Of a DNA stretch of 36,012 nucleotides, positions 8,253-16,612 are shown one piece after another (position 1 is the first letter of the stretch; each line of letters opens with the position of its first letter). This DNA is from a virus. The notes beneath the pieces are model-generated. The model searched no databases, was not told where the DNA came from, and saw only the letters and a program-made list of their open reading frames with translations. The translations under genes and the position numbers were made by a program. Where the stretch lies: positions 1-36,012 of IMG/VR virus record IMGVR_UViG_3300042316_000297; one strand, written 5' to 3'.

Positions 8253-8772
8253 TTCTACAAGTAAGTCAAAAATAATTGAGGTTATTCCGACGGCGGAAGA
8301 TCTAAAAGAAGCATCTGATAGGGCAGCACAATTGGGCGTATTGCCCAATTCGTTTACGGGCGGTCGTGGCAGAATGACTGGCTTCTTAGGTGAAGTTGCT
8401 TTTGAGAGATACTATAAGGAGTGTGGGTATGTAGGAGATTCTTCTTTTACGCACGACTATACGCTAAACGACTGGAAAATTGAAGTTAAATCGAAGACAT
8501 GCTCATCGAAACCAAAACTGGAATACACTGTGTCAGTTAACGGCGCGGATAATAAAGAATGGTTTAATGATATTTTTTTCTTCACAAGAGTAAATTCATC
8601 TTATTCTCGCGTCTGGCTTCTCGGCTGGATGAAGCGTGAGAATTTCCTTCGCAGGGCTGAATACAAAAAAGCAGGTGAATCCGATTCTGACGGATTCACC
8701 TACCGATCTGCGGGGTATCACTTACCTATTAAGCTATTACGTCGTCCAGATTCTTTTCTTGACTCATTGTAA
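8239..8772 (+). CDS. PD-(D/E)XK-type nuclease
   Basis: This 177-residue protein contains the layout of the PD-(D/E)XK nuclease fold: a helix with GFLGEVAFERYY (E52), then an Asp (D73 in THDYTL, or D78) and E82-V-K84 in KIEVKSK. A predicted strand-helix core follows (FNDIFFFTRV, VWLLGWM). Such single-domain phage enzymes act as Holliday-junction, restriction-like or DNA-processing endonucleases; substrate cannot be decided here. The start overlaps the preceding gene by 14 nt. The 3' end overlaps the convergent primase-helicase gene by 44 bp, and the coding sequence contains the terminator hairpin of that opposing operon (codons for KKAGESDSDGFT). Confidence 0.6.
   Translation: MPKNNSTSKSKIIEVIPTAEDLKEASDRAAQLGVLPNSFTGGRGRMTGFLGEVAFERYYKECGYVGDSSFTHDYTLNDWKIEVKSKTCSSKPKLEYTVSVNGADNKEWFNDIFFFTRVNSSYSRVWLLGWMKRENFLRRAEYKKAGESDSDGFTYRSAGYHLPIKLLRRPDSFLDSL
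8665..8701 (-). terminator. Rho-independent terminator of the minus-strand replication operon
   Basis: A perfect 10-bp stem (8673-8682 with 8692-8701) encloses a 9-nt loop. Read on the minus strand it is followed after 2 nt by six T residues (8665-8670 on the opposite strand). It lies 28 nt past the stop of the primase-helicase gene. It sits entirely within the coding region of the convergent nuclease gene. On the plus strand no T-run follows, so it should act in one direction only. Confidence 0.75.
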
Positions 8773-10909
8773 TATCGTATTTTGAACTGAGATCGATCTC
8801 CCAGATCTTACCACCACCTTGACCATCAGAACGAACGGGTCTAACGTGAGGGTTGTTCTTGCCAGCTTCTTCCATAGTTGACATACCACGGCGAACAAAT
8901 TCCAAGTTAGCGCTCATGCCGACATTACGACCGTTATTAAACTCATGGAGTGAAACTTGGAACTCAGTAAGAGTCCCGCTCCAATGAGTTTTGTCAGGTG
9001 TGTATTCGCGAGCGCGCTTAGCAAAGAACTCGACAAGCTCAGCAACAGACGAGCGGCTGGAATTGTCATAAGCGGCTGACGCAATAGTCTCGTCGATATA
9101 GCTCTTAATTCCAAAACGCCCGAACTCTTCTATGGCTTTTGGTACTTTCCAATCCAACAGCCATTTTGCGAAGTGGGGCAGCTCCTGCTCGATTGTTTTC
9201 TCTAACTGCGAATTGCGGGGGAATTTACTTGTTGCAGTATCAGAAATGCGCAGTGCCATGAGCTTATCGCGGTTGCTGCTGTCAAGAGCGGGTATAACCG
9301 ACAAGCTGTTCGCGTCCATGTTAAGCGAGAAGATTACTCGCCCCGTCCACGGAATCGAAAGCGCATCAGCATACTTCGCCATATATTCAACACGTGGGTT
9401 AGCCACAGAACGCTTGATCAATTCGGTAGCCTTGCGTTGATCCTGAAAGGAAGCCGCCGACGTCGTATCGTCGATAACCCATGCTGCCACACGACCCAAG
9501 TCTTTGTTGAACTTAGTCTGACCACTTAAGTAATCGCTGGCGTCAGCGTATCCGCCGACTAACCCACTGATCACTCGGTTAGATAATAATGACTTACCTT
9601 TGTTTGTGGGACCAACTAGCAGAAGCGCGTGACCTTGGACGAACTCGCGCTCATAGACTGCTTTATAGAAACGCTGAAGCCATGCGAAGAAGTATTCAAC
9701 AGTAGTATTAGTGCGTGACGGATCATCGACAAATAACTGGTTCAACCAACCGTGTATGAATGGCCACTTCAAAATATCCCCGTCAACGTCTGGCTCGATT
9801 GGTTTTATATTTGCGCAGTTGAGAATGCGATTCCCATTGCTGACAACAATTCGGTCTTTGCTAAAGACGACAGGAGCAATCTCATCGATGCGATTCTGAT
9901 TCGATATCGTCAGAATAGCTGCTTCAACTTCCGAAAGAGGTTGTCCTTTCTTCTGTTTGATTGAGAACCCGCTCTGGCGTAGTTCAAGAACAAGCTGCTC
10001 GCGCGGTATCGTGACAGCTGATTCGAACAGTAGCTTGAAGAACGAACGCCCATTGAACCAGTATTCGCCAAGTAGATTGCCCATCTTCTTCTGCTCGAAG
10101 GCTTTTACGAATGAGCCGCCGAGAATATCTCCCCAGCTCATGAAGCCTTGAGAAGCACGGTCGCTGTAACAGATAATCCCGTCTTCCACGACTTGGCACC
10201 CATCACGGTTAATACCGTCATCAATCCAGAATAGTGGACCACGTGAGCCGATCTCGAAATCTCCAACCCAACGGTTAGGGAATCGAGCTTCAACTTCTGC
10301 TGCGACAATATCGATTGGGATCGACGTATCGTTGGATTGTGGTGGCGCATCTCCAGCAGCCTTAGTAAGAGCCGTCTGCACGGCGATGTCGGAGAGTATG
10401 CCCCCAACACTTGTCCAGTCATCGCCCAGTTCGAAATATTGATTCGCCTTGATCGAAGTGCTATCAAAGCCAGCGAATAAACGCTCTAGCTTGAGCGTCG
10501 TCTTGATATGCTTCATGAAGCTGTCAAACATTGCGGGCGCAATCGGCATTGGATTTTCAAATTCCCAGATAAGACGCATGTATCCTGATTGGGTTTTCGT
10601 TCTCCATGTTGGGGGATTCATGCCACACTTAGAAGCGATATCACTATCAATGCTACCCCAGTTTACTGGTGCATCATAGTCAGCGATGACTCCGTAGATC
10701 TTGTTTGGGGGGTTGTCGTTTGAGACACGCTTTGATGGAGCGCTTCCTTCGACCGCGCTATAGAAAACGTGGTCTGTCCCAGCGTCTGCACACCAAGCTC
10801 GATAAGCTGCCTTGTTAGCGAAGGCTGGCTTAGGCTTGCTAATGGTGTTTAGCGCTGCGGTTTTTATGGCGCGGTTGTCGCGCAGGTTCTTAATGTATCG
10901 GTATGTCAT
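8729..10909 (-). CDS. Bifunctional AEP-type primase and SF3 helicase
   Basis: This 726-residue protein is a two-domain replication protein. The N-terminal part (about 60-180) looks like an archaeo-eukaryotic primase/prim-pol domain: IADYD gives the paired metal-binding acids D77 and D79, followed by TQSGYMRLIWEF at the position of the usual S-G-x-x-x-H motif. Here Arg replaces the His, so catalysis needs checking. The C-terminal part is a superfamily 3/D5-type AAA+ helicase: Walker A GPTNKGKS (433-440), Walker B VAAWVIDD (474-481) and sensor-type FSLNMD (527-532). Expected role: primer synthesis and fork unwinding for the polymerase encoded 13 nt upstream. It is the last gene of the minus-strand operon. 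Confidence 0.8.
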   Translation of the reverse strand: MTYRYIKNLRDNRAIKTAALNTISKPKPAFANKAAYRAWCADAGTDHVFYSAVEGSAPSKRVSNDNPPNKIYGVIADYDAPVNWGSIDSDIASKCGMNPPTWRTKTQSGYMRLIWEFENPMPIAPAMFDSFMKHIKTTLKLERLFAGFDSTSIKANQYFELGDDWTSVGGILSDIAVQTALTKAAGDAPPQSNDTSIPIDIVAAEVEARFPNRWVGDFEIGSRGPLFWIDDGINRDGCQVVEDGIICYSDRASQGFMSWGDILGGSFVKAFEQKKMGNLLGEYWFNGRSFFKLLFESAVTIPREQLVLELRQSGFSIKQKKGQPLSEVEAAILTISNQNRIDEIAPVVFSKDRIVVSNGNRILNCANIKPIEPDVDGDILKWPFIHGWLNQLFVDDPSRTNTTVEYFFAWLQRFYKAVYEREFVQGHALLLVGPTNKGKSLLSNRVISGLVGGYADASDYLSGQTKFNKDLGRVAAWVIDDTTSAASFQDQRKATELIKRSVANPRVEYMAKYADALSIPWTGRVIFSLNMDANSLSVIPALDSSNRDKLMALRISDTATSKFPRNSQLEKTIEQELPHFAKWLLDWKVPKAIEEFGRFGIKSYIDETIASAAYDNSSRSSVAELVEFFAKRAREYTPDKTHWSGTLTEFQVSLHEFNNGRNVGMSANLEFVRRGMSTMEEAGKNNPHVRPVRSDGQGGGKIWEIDLSSKYDITMSQEKNLDDVIA

Positions 10910-10922
10910 TTGTATGATTGGT

Positions 10923-12683
10923 TTATTTTTCGTAGATTGAGATGATGCTTCCTTCGGCGGAAACTGGAATGTCTGAAATCCATTCAGGTGGAGTGGACAT
11001 GATCTCGATAATGCGTGTCAATGCGTCCTCTGCTTCAGATTCATCGACTTCAATGACTACTTCGTCGTGGACGTGGAAGATGATCTTAAACCCAGAATCA
11101 TGAATCCTGCAAAGCATGTTGCAGAAGATATCACGCGCAAGTGCTTGGGAAGCATTCTCGGCAAGAAGACCGCCCCATAACTTAACTGGAACACGTTTTC
11201 CGTTCCGATTTATCAGAGCGACATAGTTAATTTTCCCGTTCTGTTTTACTGGTCGCAGCTTACCGTAGTCAAGGGATCGCCCACTTGGAAGGTCGATAGT
11301 GAGTGGGATCTGCTGGTCGTAAGAAACTGCTACGTCTGTTGTGTAGTCGCGCCAGAGTTTAGTGACGGATGTCATTTTTTTCCGATAGAGTTGGATGGCA
11401 GAAGTCGCGTCTTTCAAAGTCATTCCCGACATGATGGTAAACTTTTCCGCACCCGCGCCGTAGCCGCAGCCAAGAACCATTGCCTTTACGCGGTGGCGTA
11501 GCTTAGGATCATTCTCGCGGAGGCTGCCTTTGTCGCGACTCCACAGTCCGAAACGGATGGCGAAGGCTTCGTAGATGTCATCGCTCGCCTTGATCTCTGC
11601 CATCGTATCCTTATCGTTGGCTAGCCAACACAACGTGCGCACCTCAATTTGCGAAAGGTCAACGACAATGAGTTTTTTACCCGCAGGCGCTGTAATTAGA
11701 CTACGCAGTTTCACTCCGAACAGTTCTTCTTTCGGTAGGTTTTGTAGATTCAGGTTTCCACCAGAACCGCTGAAGCGTCCAGTATGTGCCCCGAAATACA
11801 TTAGCCCACCATAATAACGACCATCAGGCATTGTCGCAAACTGAAACGATTCGATTTTCTTCTTGAGCGAATTGATTCGCCGCCAGCTAATGACGGCGTT
11901 GACCCACGCATACTTCTTGCCGTTGATGCGCAACCACTCTTGGGCATCTGCGTCCGTTGCAGCAAGACTGTGCGGCGGCTCGATACCAACCTTACGGCAC
12001 TGCTCGTCGAATGCTGGACGACTGAGCAGGGGTTTGTCGCCGAGCCACGGAATAGCTTCTTCAGCTTCGAAGAGTTTTACGTTGATAATTTCGATCTGTT
12101 TTTTCAACAGCTCAGTATCAATCGGAATGCCGCGCTGCATGGCTAACCTATTGACGGAACTGATAGTCCGTTCGGAGATTGGCCATTTTGGTGAGTAGTC
12201 TTGCCATAGGCGCAAGCAGAGTTCTGAGTCCTTCAAGGCATACTCGGAAACCTCTTTCTTAAACTCCTCCGTCATGTTCTCCCACCTTTTGTTGCTCATG
12301 TTGTCACGCGTCGATTTATCAACGGTGAGATTGTAAGCAGTGTCGGTAGCATTTTTCAGGGATCGTGGAAGTCCGCAGTATGCAGCCATATCCGCAGTGC
12401 AGTGCCATTCAGCAGCCTTTGCTTCAGGCCACCAGTTTTGGGTTACGCCATACAGGTAGAGGGTTTCGTCGAAGGACGCGTTGTGGGATATAACGACTTG
12501 TCCTTCAATGAGAGACCAATCGAAATCTTTTGGGTGCCCTACAAAAGTAAAGCCGTTGTCCGCGACAACAGAAACCATGTAGGCGTCGAAGTCGGGATGA
12601 GAAAAATAGCCCAGTGGGCCGAGTGTTTTAATCGAACACTCTTTTGAGTAATACGATTCAAAGTCAATAGCGTAGGTAGTCAT
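10923..12683 (-). CDS. Family A DNA polymerase with 3'-5' exonuclease
   Basis: This 586-residue replicative polymerase has no 5' nuclease domain. Exonuclease motifs are complete: D7-x-E9 (DFES), N68/D72 (SHNASFD) and Y148/D152 (YALKD). Polymerase motifs are TGRFS (301-305), motif A with D342 (VDLSQIEVR), motif B R396/K400/L404/Y408 (RHRVKAMVLGCGYG) and motif C HDE at 539-541. In motif B, Leu stands where E. coli Pol I has Phe762. The gene starts at ATG 12683 after an A/C-rich leader and lies downstream of a hairpin terminator (12707-12750). It may therefore be expressed by readthrough or from a promoter I could not identify. Confidence 0.95.
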   Translation of the reverse strand: MTTYAIDFESYYSKECSIKTLGPLGYFSHPDFDAYMVSVVADNGFTFVGHPKDFDWSLIEGQVVISHNASFDETLYLYGVTQNWWPEAKAAEWHCTADMAAYCGLPRSLKNATDTAYNLTVDKSTRDNMSNKRWENMTEEFKKEVSEYALKDSELCLRLWQDYSPKWPISERTISSVNRLAMQRGIPIDTELLKKQIEIINVKLFEAEEAIPWLGDKPLLSRPAFDEQCRKVGIEPPHSLAATDADAQEWLRINGKKYAWVNAVISWRRINSLKKKIESFQFATMPDGRYYGGLMYFGAHTGRFSGSGGNLNLQNLPKEELFGVKLRSLITAPAGKKLIVVDLSQIEVRTLCWLANDKDTMAEIKASDDIYEAFAIRFGLWSRDKGSLRENDPKLRHRVKAMVLGCGYGAGAEKFTIMSGMTLKDATSAIQLYRKKMTSVTKLWRDYTTDVAVSYDQQIPLTIDLPSGRSLDYGKLRPVKQNGKINYVALINRNGKRVPVKLWGGLLAENASQALARDIFCNMLCRIHDSGFKIIFHVHDEVVIEVDESEAEDALTRIIEIMSTPPEWISDIPVSAEGSIISIYEK

Positions 12684-12706
12684 ATGTGGTATTTGTAATT
12701 CGAGCC

Positions 12707-12750
12707 AAAAATAGCCCGCACTGTGTTATGAAAATATCAGTGCGGGCTAT
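12707..12750 (-). terminator. Strong terminator or attenuator upstream of the polymerase gene
   Basis: A perfect 13-bp stem (12711-12723 with 12738-12750), containing the GC-rich AGCCCGCACTG core, encloses a 14-nt loop. On the minus strand it is followed directly by five T residues, the first of which closes the stem base (12707-12711 read as A on the plus strand). It is placed between the 61-residue gene and the polymerase gene, inside a co-directional operon. It should lower polymerase and primase expression relative to the upstream genes or mark a transcript end. Confidence 0.8.
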
Positions 12751-12766
12751 AGGTTTCAGTCGCTGA

Positions 12767-12952
12767 TTAATCAGTGACTATTTCGAATGGCAGTTCAAGC
12801 TGTTCCTCAGCAGGAATGACTTCCGCAAGGGTATCGCGGACGACAATCAATTTGTTAAGGTTCGACTGGATTTGCTCAAGCTGTCTTGAAAGATCAGAGA
12901 TCATTCCACTCAGCATCGCTACTTCTACTTTTAGGATTTCGTTCTTTTCCAT
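12767..12952 (-). CDS. Small coiled-coil protein
   Basis: This 61-residue acidic protein is predicted to be one long amphipathic helix (VAMLSGMISDLSRQLEQIQS with hydrophobic residues at heptad positions), ending in a short Pro/Glu-rich tail. It lies 19 nt after the SSB-candidate gene and is followed by a hairpin terminator. The leader is A/C-rich like its neighbours, which supports a real gene although short. The function is unknown. A coiled-coil partner of a replication protein is possible but not shown. Confidence 0.6.
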   Translation of the reverse strand: MEKNEILKVEVAMLSGMISDLSRQLEQIQSNLNKLIVVRDTLAEVIPAEEQLELPFEIVTD

Positions 12953-12971
12953 ATAGTTTTTTGTTTTGTGT

Positions 12972-13670
12972 TTATGCTCCGAAGGAACGTGTGAACTCGA
13001 TAGCCGCTTGGTCTGGCGCTTCTTGGCTGACGCTCAGAGACGGTGCATACCAAGAGTATTTACCCTTGGAGATTACTCCTGAGCTGAAGTTCCAGAGACG
13101 ACCTTGGAGAGGCGTTGTCTTGTTGAAGGCTGCGAACGTAGCCAGACGTTTGAAAGTCTGACGGTAAGCATCCTTAGCTACGTTGATGCGACCCATTGCA
13201 TATTGGAAATCACCAATAGGGAACGGATAAACTTCTTCGTTATTGACACCTTCTGGTTGTTTGAAGAGGAGAGTGATCTCCGCGAACTCAAGCATTCCAT
13301 AATCCGATTCTGCAGCGATGCGGTCGGCATCTTCCCGTGAGTAGGCAATCTTTGGAATGCCGTCGTCGTCGTAGGGGATGTCTTCGCGCCATCCTTTAAG
13401 GGCTGAGATGACCATCACTTGACGGACTTCTTCAGCTTCCTGAATGATGTGCTGCTTATCGATAACGACAGCCCCGATGGGTGCAGAGATGTCGCTAGTC
13501 TTCTGAACGATATTGATACGTGGGATATCGATATCGGCCGCGTCAATTGACAAACCGCTTTGGTTTGCAATTCCAGTATTGTGTTCCGTTAGGATAACTT
13601 CGGTTTCCATATTGTTAGTTTGGGTTTGGGGTTTAGTTTTGGTTTCTTGCTTCTTGTTTTTGGTTTCCAT
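12972..13670 (-). CDS. Candidate single-stranded DNA-binding protein
   Basis: In this 232-residue protein the core begins IDIPRINIVQKTSDIS, a pattern I associate with phage ssDNA-binding proteins. Beta-rich segments follow (VRQVMVISALKGWREDI, MLEFAEITLLFK) with an acidic insert, and the C-terminus contains GKYSWYAPSLSV. Position between a recombination nuclease and the polymerase fits an SSB role; there is no signature motif, so this is moderate. The first 20 residues are low-complexity Lys/Gln/Thr (METKNKKQETKTKP). A second ATG at 13610 (METEV) is preceded by nearly the same bases as the first (AA(C/T)AATATGGAAACC), so the true start may be 13610. The upstream leader is A/C-rich. Confidence 0.5.
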   Translation of the reverse strand: METKNKKQETKTKPQTQTNNMETEVILTEHNTGIANQSGLSIDAADIDIPRINIVQKTSDISAPIGAVVIDKQHIIQEAEEVRQVMVISALKGWREDIPYDDDGIPKIAYSREDADRIAAESDYGMLEFAEITLLFKQPEGVNNEEVYPFPIGDFQYAMGRINVAKDAYRQTFKRLATFAAFNKTTPLQGRLWNFSSGVISKGKYSWYAPSLSVSQEAPDQAAIEFTRSFGA

Positions 13671-13712
13671 ATTATTGGTTCTTGTTTCGTGTTTCTTGGT
13701 TATCGACTACGA

Positions 13713-14834
13713 TTACTGAAGTGTATAGCGCGTGTCGGAGGTTTTGAGAATACCTGCGTTTTCACAGGCGTCAACAAATTCTTCAGAAATTTTTCCTTTT
13801 TCTCCTTTTTCAGCTTTGGAGGCAATCAGCTTGCTGATCTTTCCAATGGGAATCGTTGCATTTGCAAGGATTTCTTCCGCGTCAACTCCAAAGCCCATCG
13901 CGACTGTAATGAGTCCATCGTTGTCGGTAACAGTTCTTGTTGCCCCCATTGAGCGAAGGCGGAGGGTAGGGAATTGCATTCCATTCTTAGCATGAGCCAT
14001 AATGCGTTCTTTAAAACGATCAGACCAGTTAGACACAATCTTAGAGATCGCCCACAATTCTTCAAGATCTGATGGGTCTTCGGTTTTATCGAAGTCAATA
14101 TCAGGCAACTGTGGGTTTATCTTCTTAGCAACTTCAACAACAAGACCTCCCAATGCGGGGCAGTAGTCTTCGTGTCTGCAGAAGCGGCAGTTCTGTGTTG
14201 GTCGGCAGTCGCCGATTGTCGGCGTCCCGCTATCCCACATTGCGCGGACACGCTCGCCTTCTTTAATGATGTTGCTGAGTTCATCAATAAGTGGTTGGAG
14301 ATCGCGACTGCGTTCGAAAGTGTGTGCCAGCGAAGCGCGGTGTTGCGGAACGTAGAATACGAACGTGATCTCATTTACTTCCTCAAACTTCTGGAATGCG
14401 CCAATGACGTATGCCTTTGCTTGCCAGTTCTTTTCGGGCGGGTCAATGAGGGAAATGCCCGTCTTGTAGTCAGCCATCACGGCACGGTCGCCGATTTGAA
14501 TGAAGCGGTCGCAGGTTCCCCAAGTCTCGGTTCCGTTGAGTTTAATATGAACTTGGATCTCGTTGTGTTCGACACCACCTTCTGGGAAGTTCTTCATGAA
14601 CTCCTTTTCCATTGCTACGATCTGTTCGTAGATTTCAAGTTCCTCTTCGTTATGCAAAGCGGATGGATCAAAGACTTCGAGAGCTTCGTGGATGCGCGTC
14701 CCCATTTCGGCGGCGGCGGATGAGCCATCCTTACCGTGGTAGCCAGCGCAGCCAGCGACATACTTGAGAGATGATGGCGAGAACTCCGCGTGTCCGCGTG
14801 AGCTATGGTCTGGTTGTTGTTTTTCAGTTATCAT
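13713..14834 (-). CDS. Cas4/RecB-family PD-(D/E)XK exonuclease with Fe-S cysteines
   Basis: This 373-residue protein carries nuclease motifs H49 (GTRIHEALE), D109 (GTCDRF), D122-x-K124 (ADYKTG) and Q138...Y142 (QAKAYVIG). These are the RecB/Cas4 set, in which the Q-x3-Y motif is diagnostic. Cysteines C29 in the N-terminal part and C216, C219 and C225 (NCRFCRHEDYC, with C210 nearby) are arranged as in Fe-S-cluster nucleases of the Cas4/AddB group. Expected role: degrading or resecting DNA ends during phage recombination or host DNA turnover. Its start overlaps the helicase stop by 4 nt (ATGA), so the pair is likely translationally coupled and may act together. Confidence 0.8.
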   Translation of the reverse strand: MITEKQQPDHSSRGHAEFSPSSLKYVAGCAGYHGKDGSSAAAEMGTRIHEALEVFDPSALHNEEELEIYEQIVAMEKEFMKNFPEGGVEHNEIQVHIKLNGTETWGTCDRFIQIGDRAVMADYKTGISLIDPPEKNWQAKAYVIGAFQKFEEVNEITFVFYVPQHRASLAHTFERSRDLQPLIDELSNIIKEGERVRAMWDSGTPTIGDCRPTQNCRFCRHEDYCPALGGLVVEVAKKINPQLPDIDFDKTEDPSDLEELWAISKIVSNWSDRFKERIMAHAKNGMQFPTLRLRSMGATRTVTDNDGLITVAMGFGVDAEEILANATIPIGKISKLIASKAEKGEKGKISEEFVDACENAGILKTSDTRYTLQ

Positions 14835-16129
14835 GATTCTTGTTTCGTGTGAAGTGTTTCCATAGCCTTGCGCTTTTTCTCAAGCGCAGTCAATACTTTT
14901 TCTTCAATAGTTTTTGAGGCGACTAGAACCCTTTGGATAGAAGGGCTTTTTGCATTAGCGCGGTGGATGCGGCCGAGTGTCTGGACATACTCCTTCACGT
15001 TAAACGTAGGCGAGATCAGACTCATGCGCGGATGCCCGCCGTGTTCGTCATGTAAAGATACGCCAACTCCACCAGCAGCGATGTTGCAGATGATCACGCG
15101 GGTTTGATTGGTCTGGAATCGCTGCACGTTATCTTCGCGAACCATAGCTGACTGACCACCAACAACGACTGATGCGTCGGGAAACGACGCCGCCAATGAT
15201 TTGACTGTGTCCACGAAGTTGACAAACACAGCCACACTGTAGCCCTCTTCGAGAGCATCTCCTACCATGTCAATGATGTCGGGAACTTTTGCCGCTTCTG
15301 CAAGTTGTCGGGCGCGAAGAATCTCAACAAGAATGTGTGGGCTTGCACCGCCGCCTTCAAGGAAGGTGTCAACGATTTCAGGTGTGATGCCGTGCTGCTT
15401 GTAGAATTTAGCAATGTCGCTCAAGCCAGAAAATGCTAGTGGCTCTGTGATAATTTGGTTATCAGCAAAGGCCGCTGGCAAATCCGCTGGAGTGAGCTTA
15501 ACGCAGTTCACGCCGTAGAGTTCTTTGTTGAGTTCGATCAACTTCAAGAGTGGACCAGATACCCAGTTGTGCCACGGGTCTTGCCTGCAACCGTAGCGCA
15601 TCATCCAACTCGTCCAACTCTTCTTGTCACCGTCTGGCTTGTTCAGTGAGTGTTTGCCGAGAACATAACCCATAGACCGCATCTCTGTAGGGTCTTGACA
15701 GGCTGTTGCTGATAGAAGCAAGTTGTAGTATCCAGCTTGCCTTGCGGCGATAAGCATCTGGCTGTTCTGGGAATAAGCTGCTTTGCATTTATGGCACTCG
15801 TCCCAAATGATAAGCGTGTCGGTCGGAAGTTTCCAACGGTAGATTTTCTTACCAGCTTTGGTAAGATGTTCGTTACCGCGTTTGATCTTCTCGTAGTTGG
15901 TTACAAAGATCGGCGTGATGCCAACCTCTTTGAACTCGCGCTCCCATGACGGTATGACGATCTTCGGACAGACGACGGCGACTGGCACGCCTAACTCTAA
16001 CGCAACTCTGGCTGCGATAACTGTCTTGCCGACTCCCGTATGAGAGCCGTCAAGTGCGCCTCTGTGCTGCTTGAGCGCGGCGATAAGGAAGTCAACGGAT
16101 ACCCGTTGCTTGTCAAATAGTGTTTTCAT
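14831..16129 (-). CDS. Superfamily 2 DNA helicase (DEAD/SNF2-like)
   Basis: This 432-residue protein has both RecA-like domains. Motif I is GSHTGVGKT (28-36), motif II is DECH (110-113 in IIWDECHKCK), motif III is SAT (140-142), and motif VI is QTLGRIHR (383-390). The spacing and the Q-x-x-G-R-x-x-R form resemble SNF2/UvsW-type phage helicases that remodel forks and branched DNA. It stands 6 nt after the dNTP hydrolase gene and overlaps the Fe-S nuclease by 4 nt, which suggests a helicase-nuclease recombination pair. The length is compact for SF2 and no extra C-terminal domain is visible. Confidence 0.85.
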   Translation of the reverse strand: MKTLFDKQRVSVDFLIAALKQHRGALDGSHTGVGKTVIAARVALELGVPVAVVCPKIVIPSWEREFKEVGITPIFVTNYEKIKRGNEHLTKAGKKIYRWKLPTDTLIIWDECHKCKAAYSQNSQMLIAARQAGYYNLLLSATACQDPTEMRSMGYVLGKHSLNKPDGDKKSWTSWMMRYGCRQDPWHNWVSGPLLKLIELNKELYGVNCVKLTPADLPAAFADNQIITEPLAFSGLSDIAKFYKQHGITPEIVDTFLEGGGASPHILVEILRARQLAEAAKVPDIIDMVGDALEEGYSVAVFVNFVDTVKSLAASFPDASVVVGGQSAMVREDNVQRFQTNQTRVIICNIAAGGVGVSLHDEHGGHPRMSLISPTFNVKEYVQTLGRIHRANAKSPSIQRVLVASKTIEEKVLTALEKKRKAMETLHTKQES

Positions 16130-16135
16130 AGTTAT

Positions 16136-16612
16136 TTAAAAGTGACACTTTTCGCAAGCCCAGCCCAAGTTCCATGTATAGATGAGCCCGCAACCGCACG
16201 CGCATTCCATTTCATATTCTTCTAGTAACTCATCCATTTGGACTCCAAATTCTTCAGCTTTGAATTCCGAACCGTGATGTGGGTTTGCAGGCTTCCTGTA
16301 TCGGTCATCCTGTAACGTGTCGCAGTGCTGGGCATCCAGTAGGATGTTGCAGCTACAGGCTACATGAGCGATGTGCGAGATACCCGATTCAGGGTCCAAG
16401 TCTTCACCGTCACGCCACGCGTTGAGGTGGCGCATGATGGCTGCTACATACGTAGTCGCGCACACGCCTGTATCGCGCCAATTATAGGGCCCGTATTTTT
16501 CTGCACCCAACCTGTGAACCCACGCGGTCTGCTCCATAGCAAACGGCGGGATCAATGCTAGTGGTGTTTTTGTTGCGCCGATTGCGCCTTTAGGATCATT
16601 TGGTGTATTCAT
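16136..16612 (-). CDS. dATP/dGTP diphosphohydrolase-like protein with C-terminal zinc ribbon
   Basis: In this 158-residue protein, residues 18-95 match the phage dATP/dGTP diphosphohydrolase N-terminal domain (formerly DUF5664): EKYGPYNWRD, then YVAAIMRHLNAWRDGED, then ESGISHIAHVACS. His, Glu and Asp at these positions form the metal site. This family removes phosphates from purine dNTPs and so shifts the nucleotide pool. Residues 137-156 add a zinc-ribbon-like tail with C137, C139, C141, C153 and C156 (CACGC...CEKC), joined by a Glu-rich linker. The tail is not part of the family core as I know it. The gene is within the replication operon, 13 nt after the resolvase gene start side. Confidence 0.75.
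   Translation of the reverse strand: MNTPNDPKGAIGATKTPLALIPPFAMEQTAWVHRLGAEKYGPYNWRDTGVCATTYVAAIMRHLNAWRDGEDLDPESGISHIAHVACSCNILLDAQHCDTLQDDRYRKPANPHHGSEFKAEEFGVQMDELLEEYEMECACGCGLIYTWNLGWACEKCHF

Noticed and set aside
8790-8812. GAGATCGATCTC palindrome as the plus-strand terminator after the nuclease gene
   Set aside because: It has no loop and no T-run, and lies in the coding region of the primase-helicase gene.
14172-14723. 183-codon plus-strand open frame inside the Fe-S nuclease region
   Set aside because: The minus-strand frame carries complete Cas4/RecB motifs; this one has none and no leader.
10923-16612. A 2-aminoadenine (Z) genome system, because of family A polymerase, AEP primase and dNTP diphosphohydrolase
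   Set aside because: No PurZ (adenylosuccinate synthetase-like) gene or DatZ is visible in the window; the present genes occur in many ordinary phages. A PurZ gene elsewhere in the genome would reopen this.
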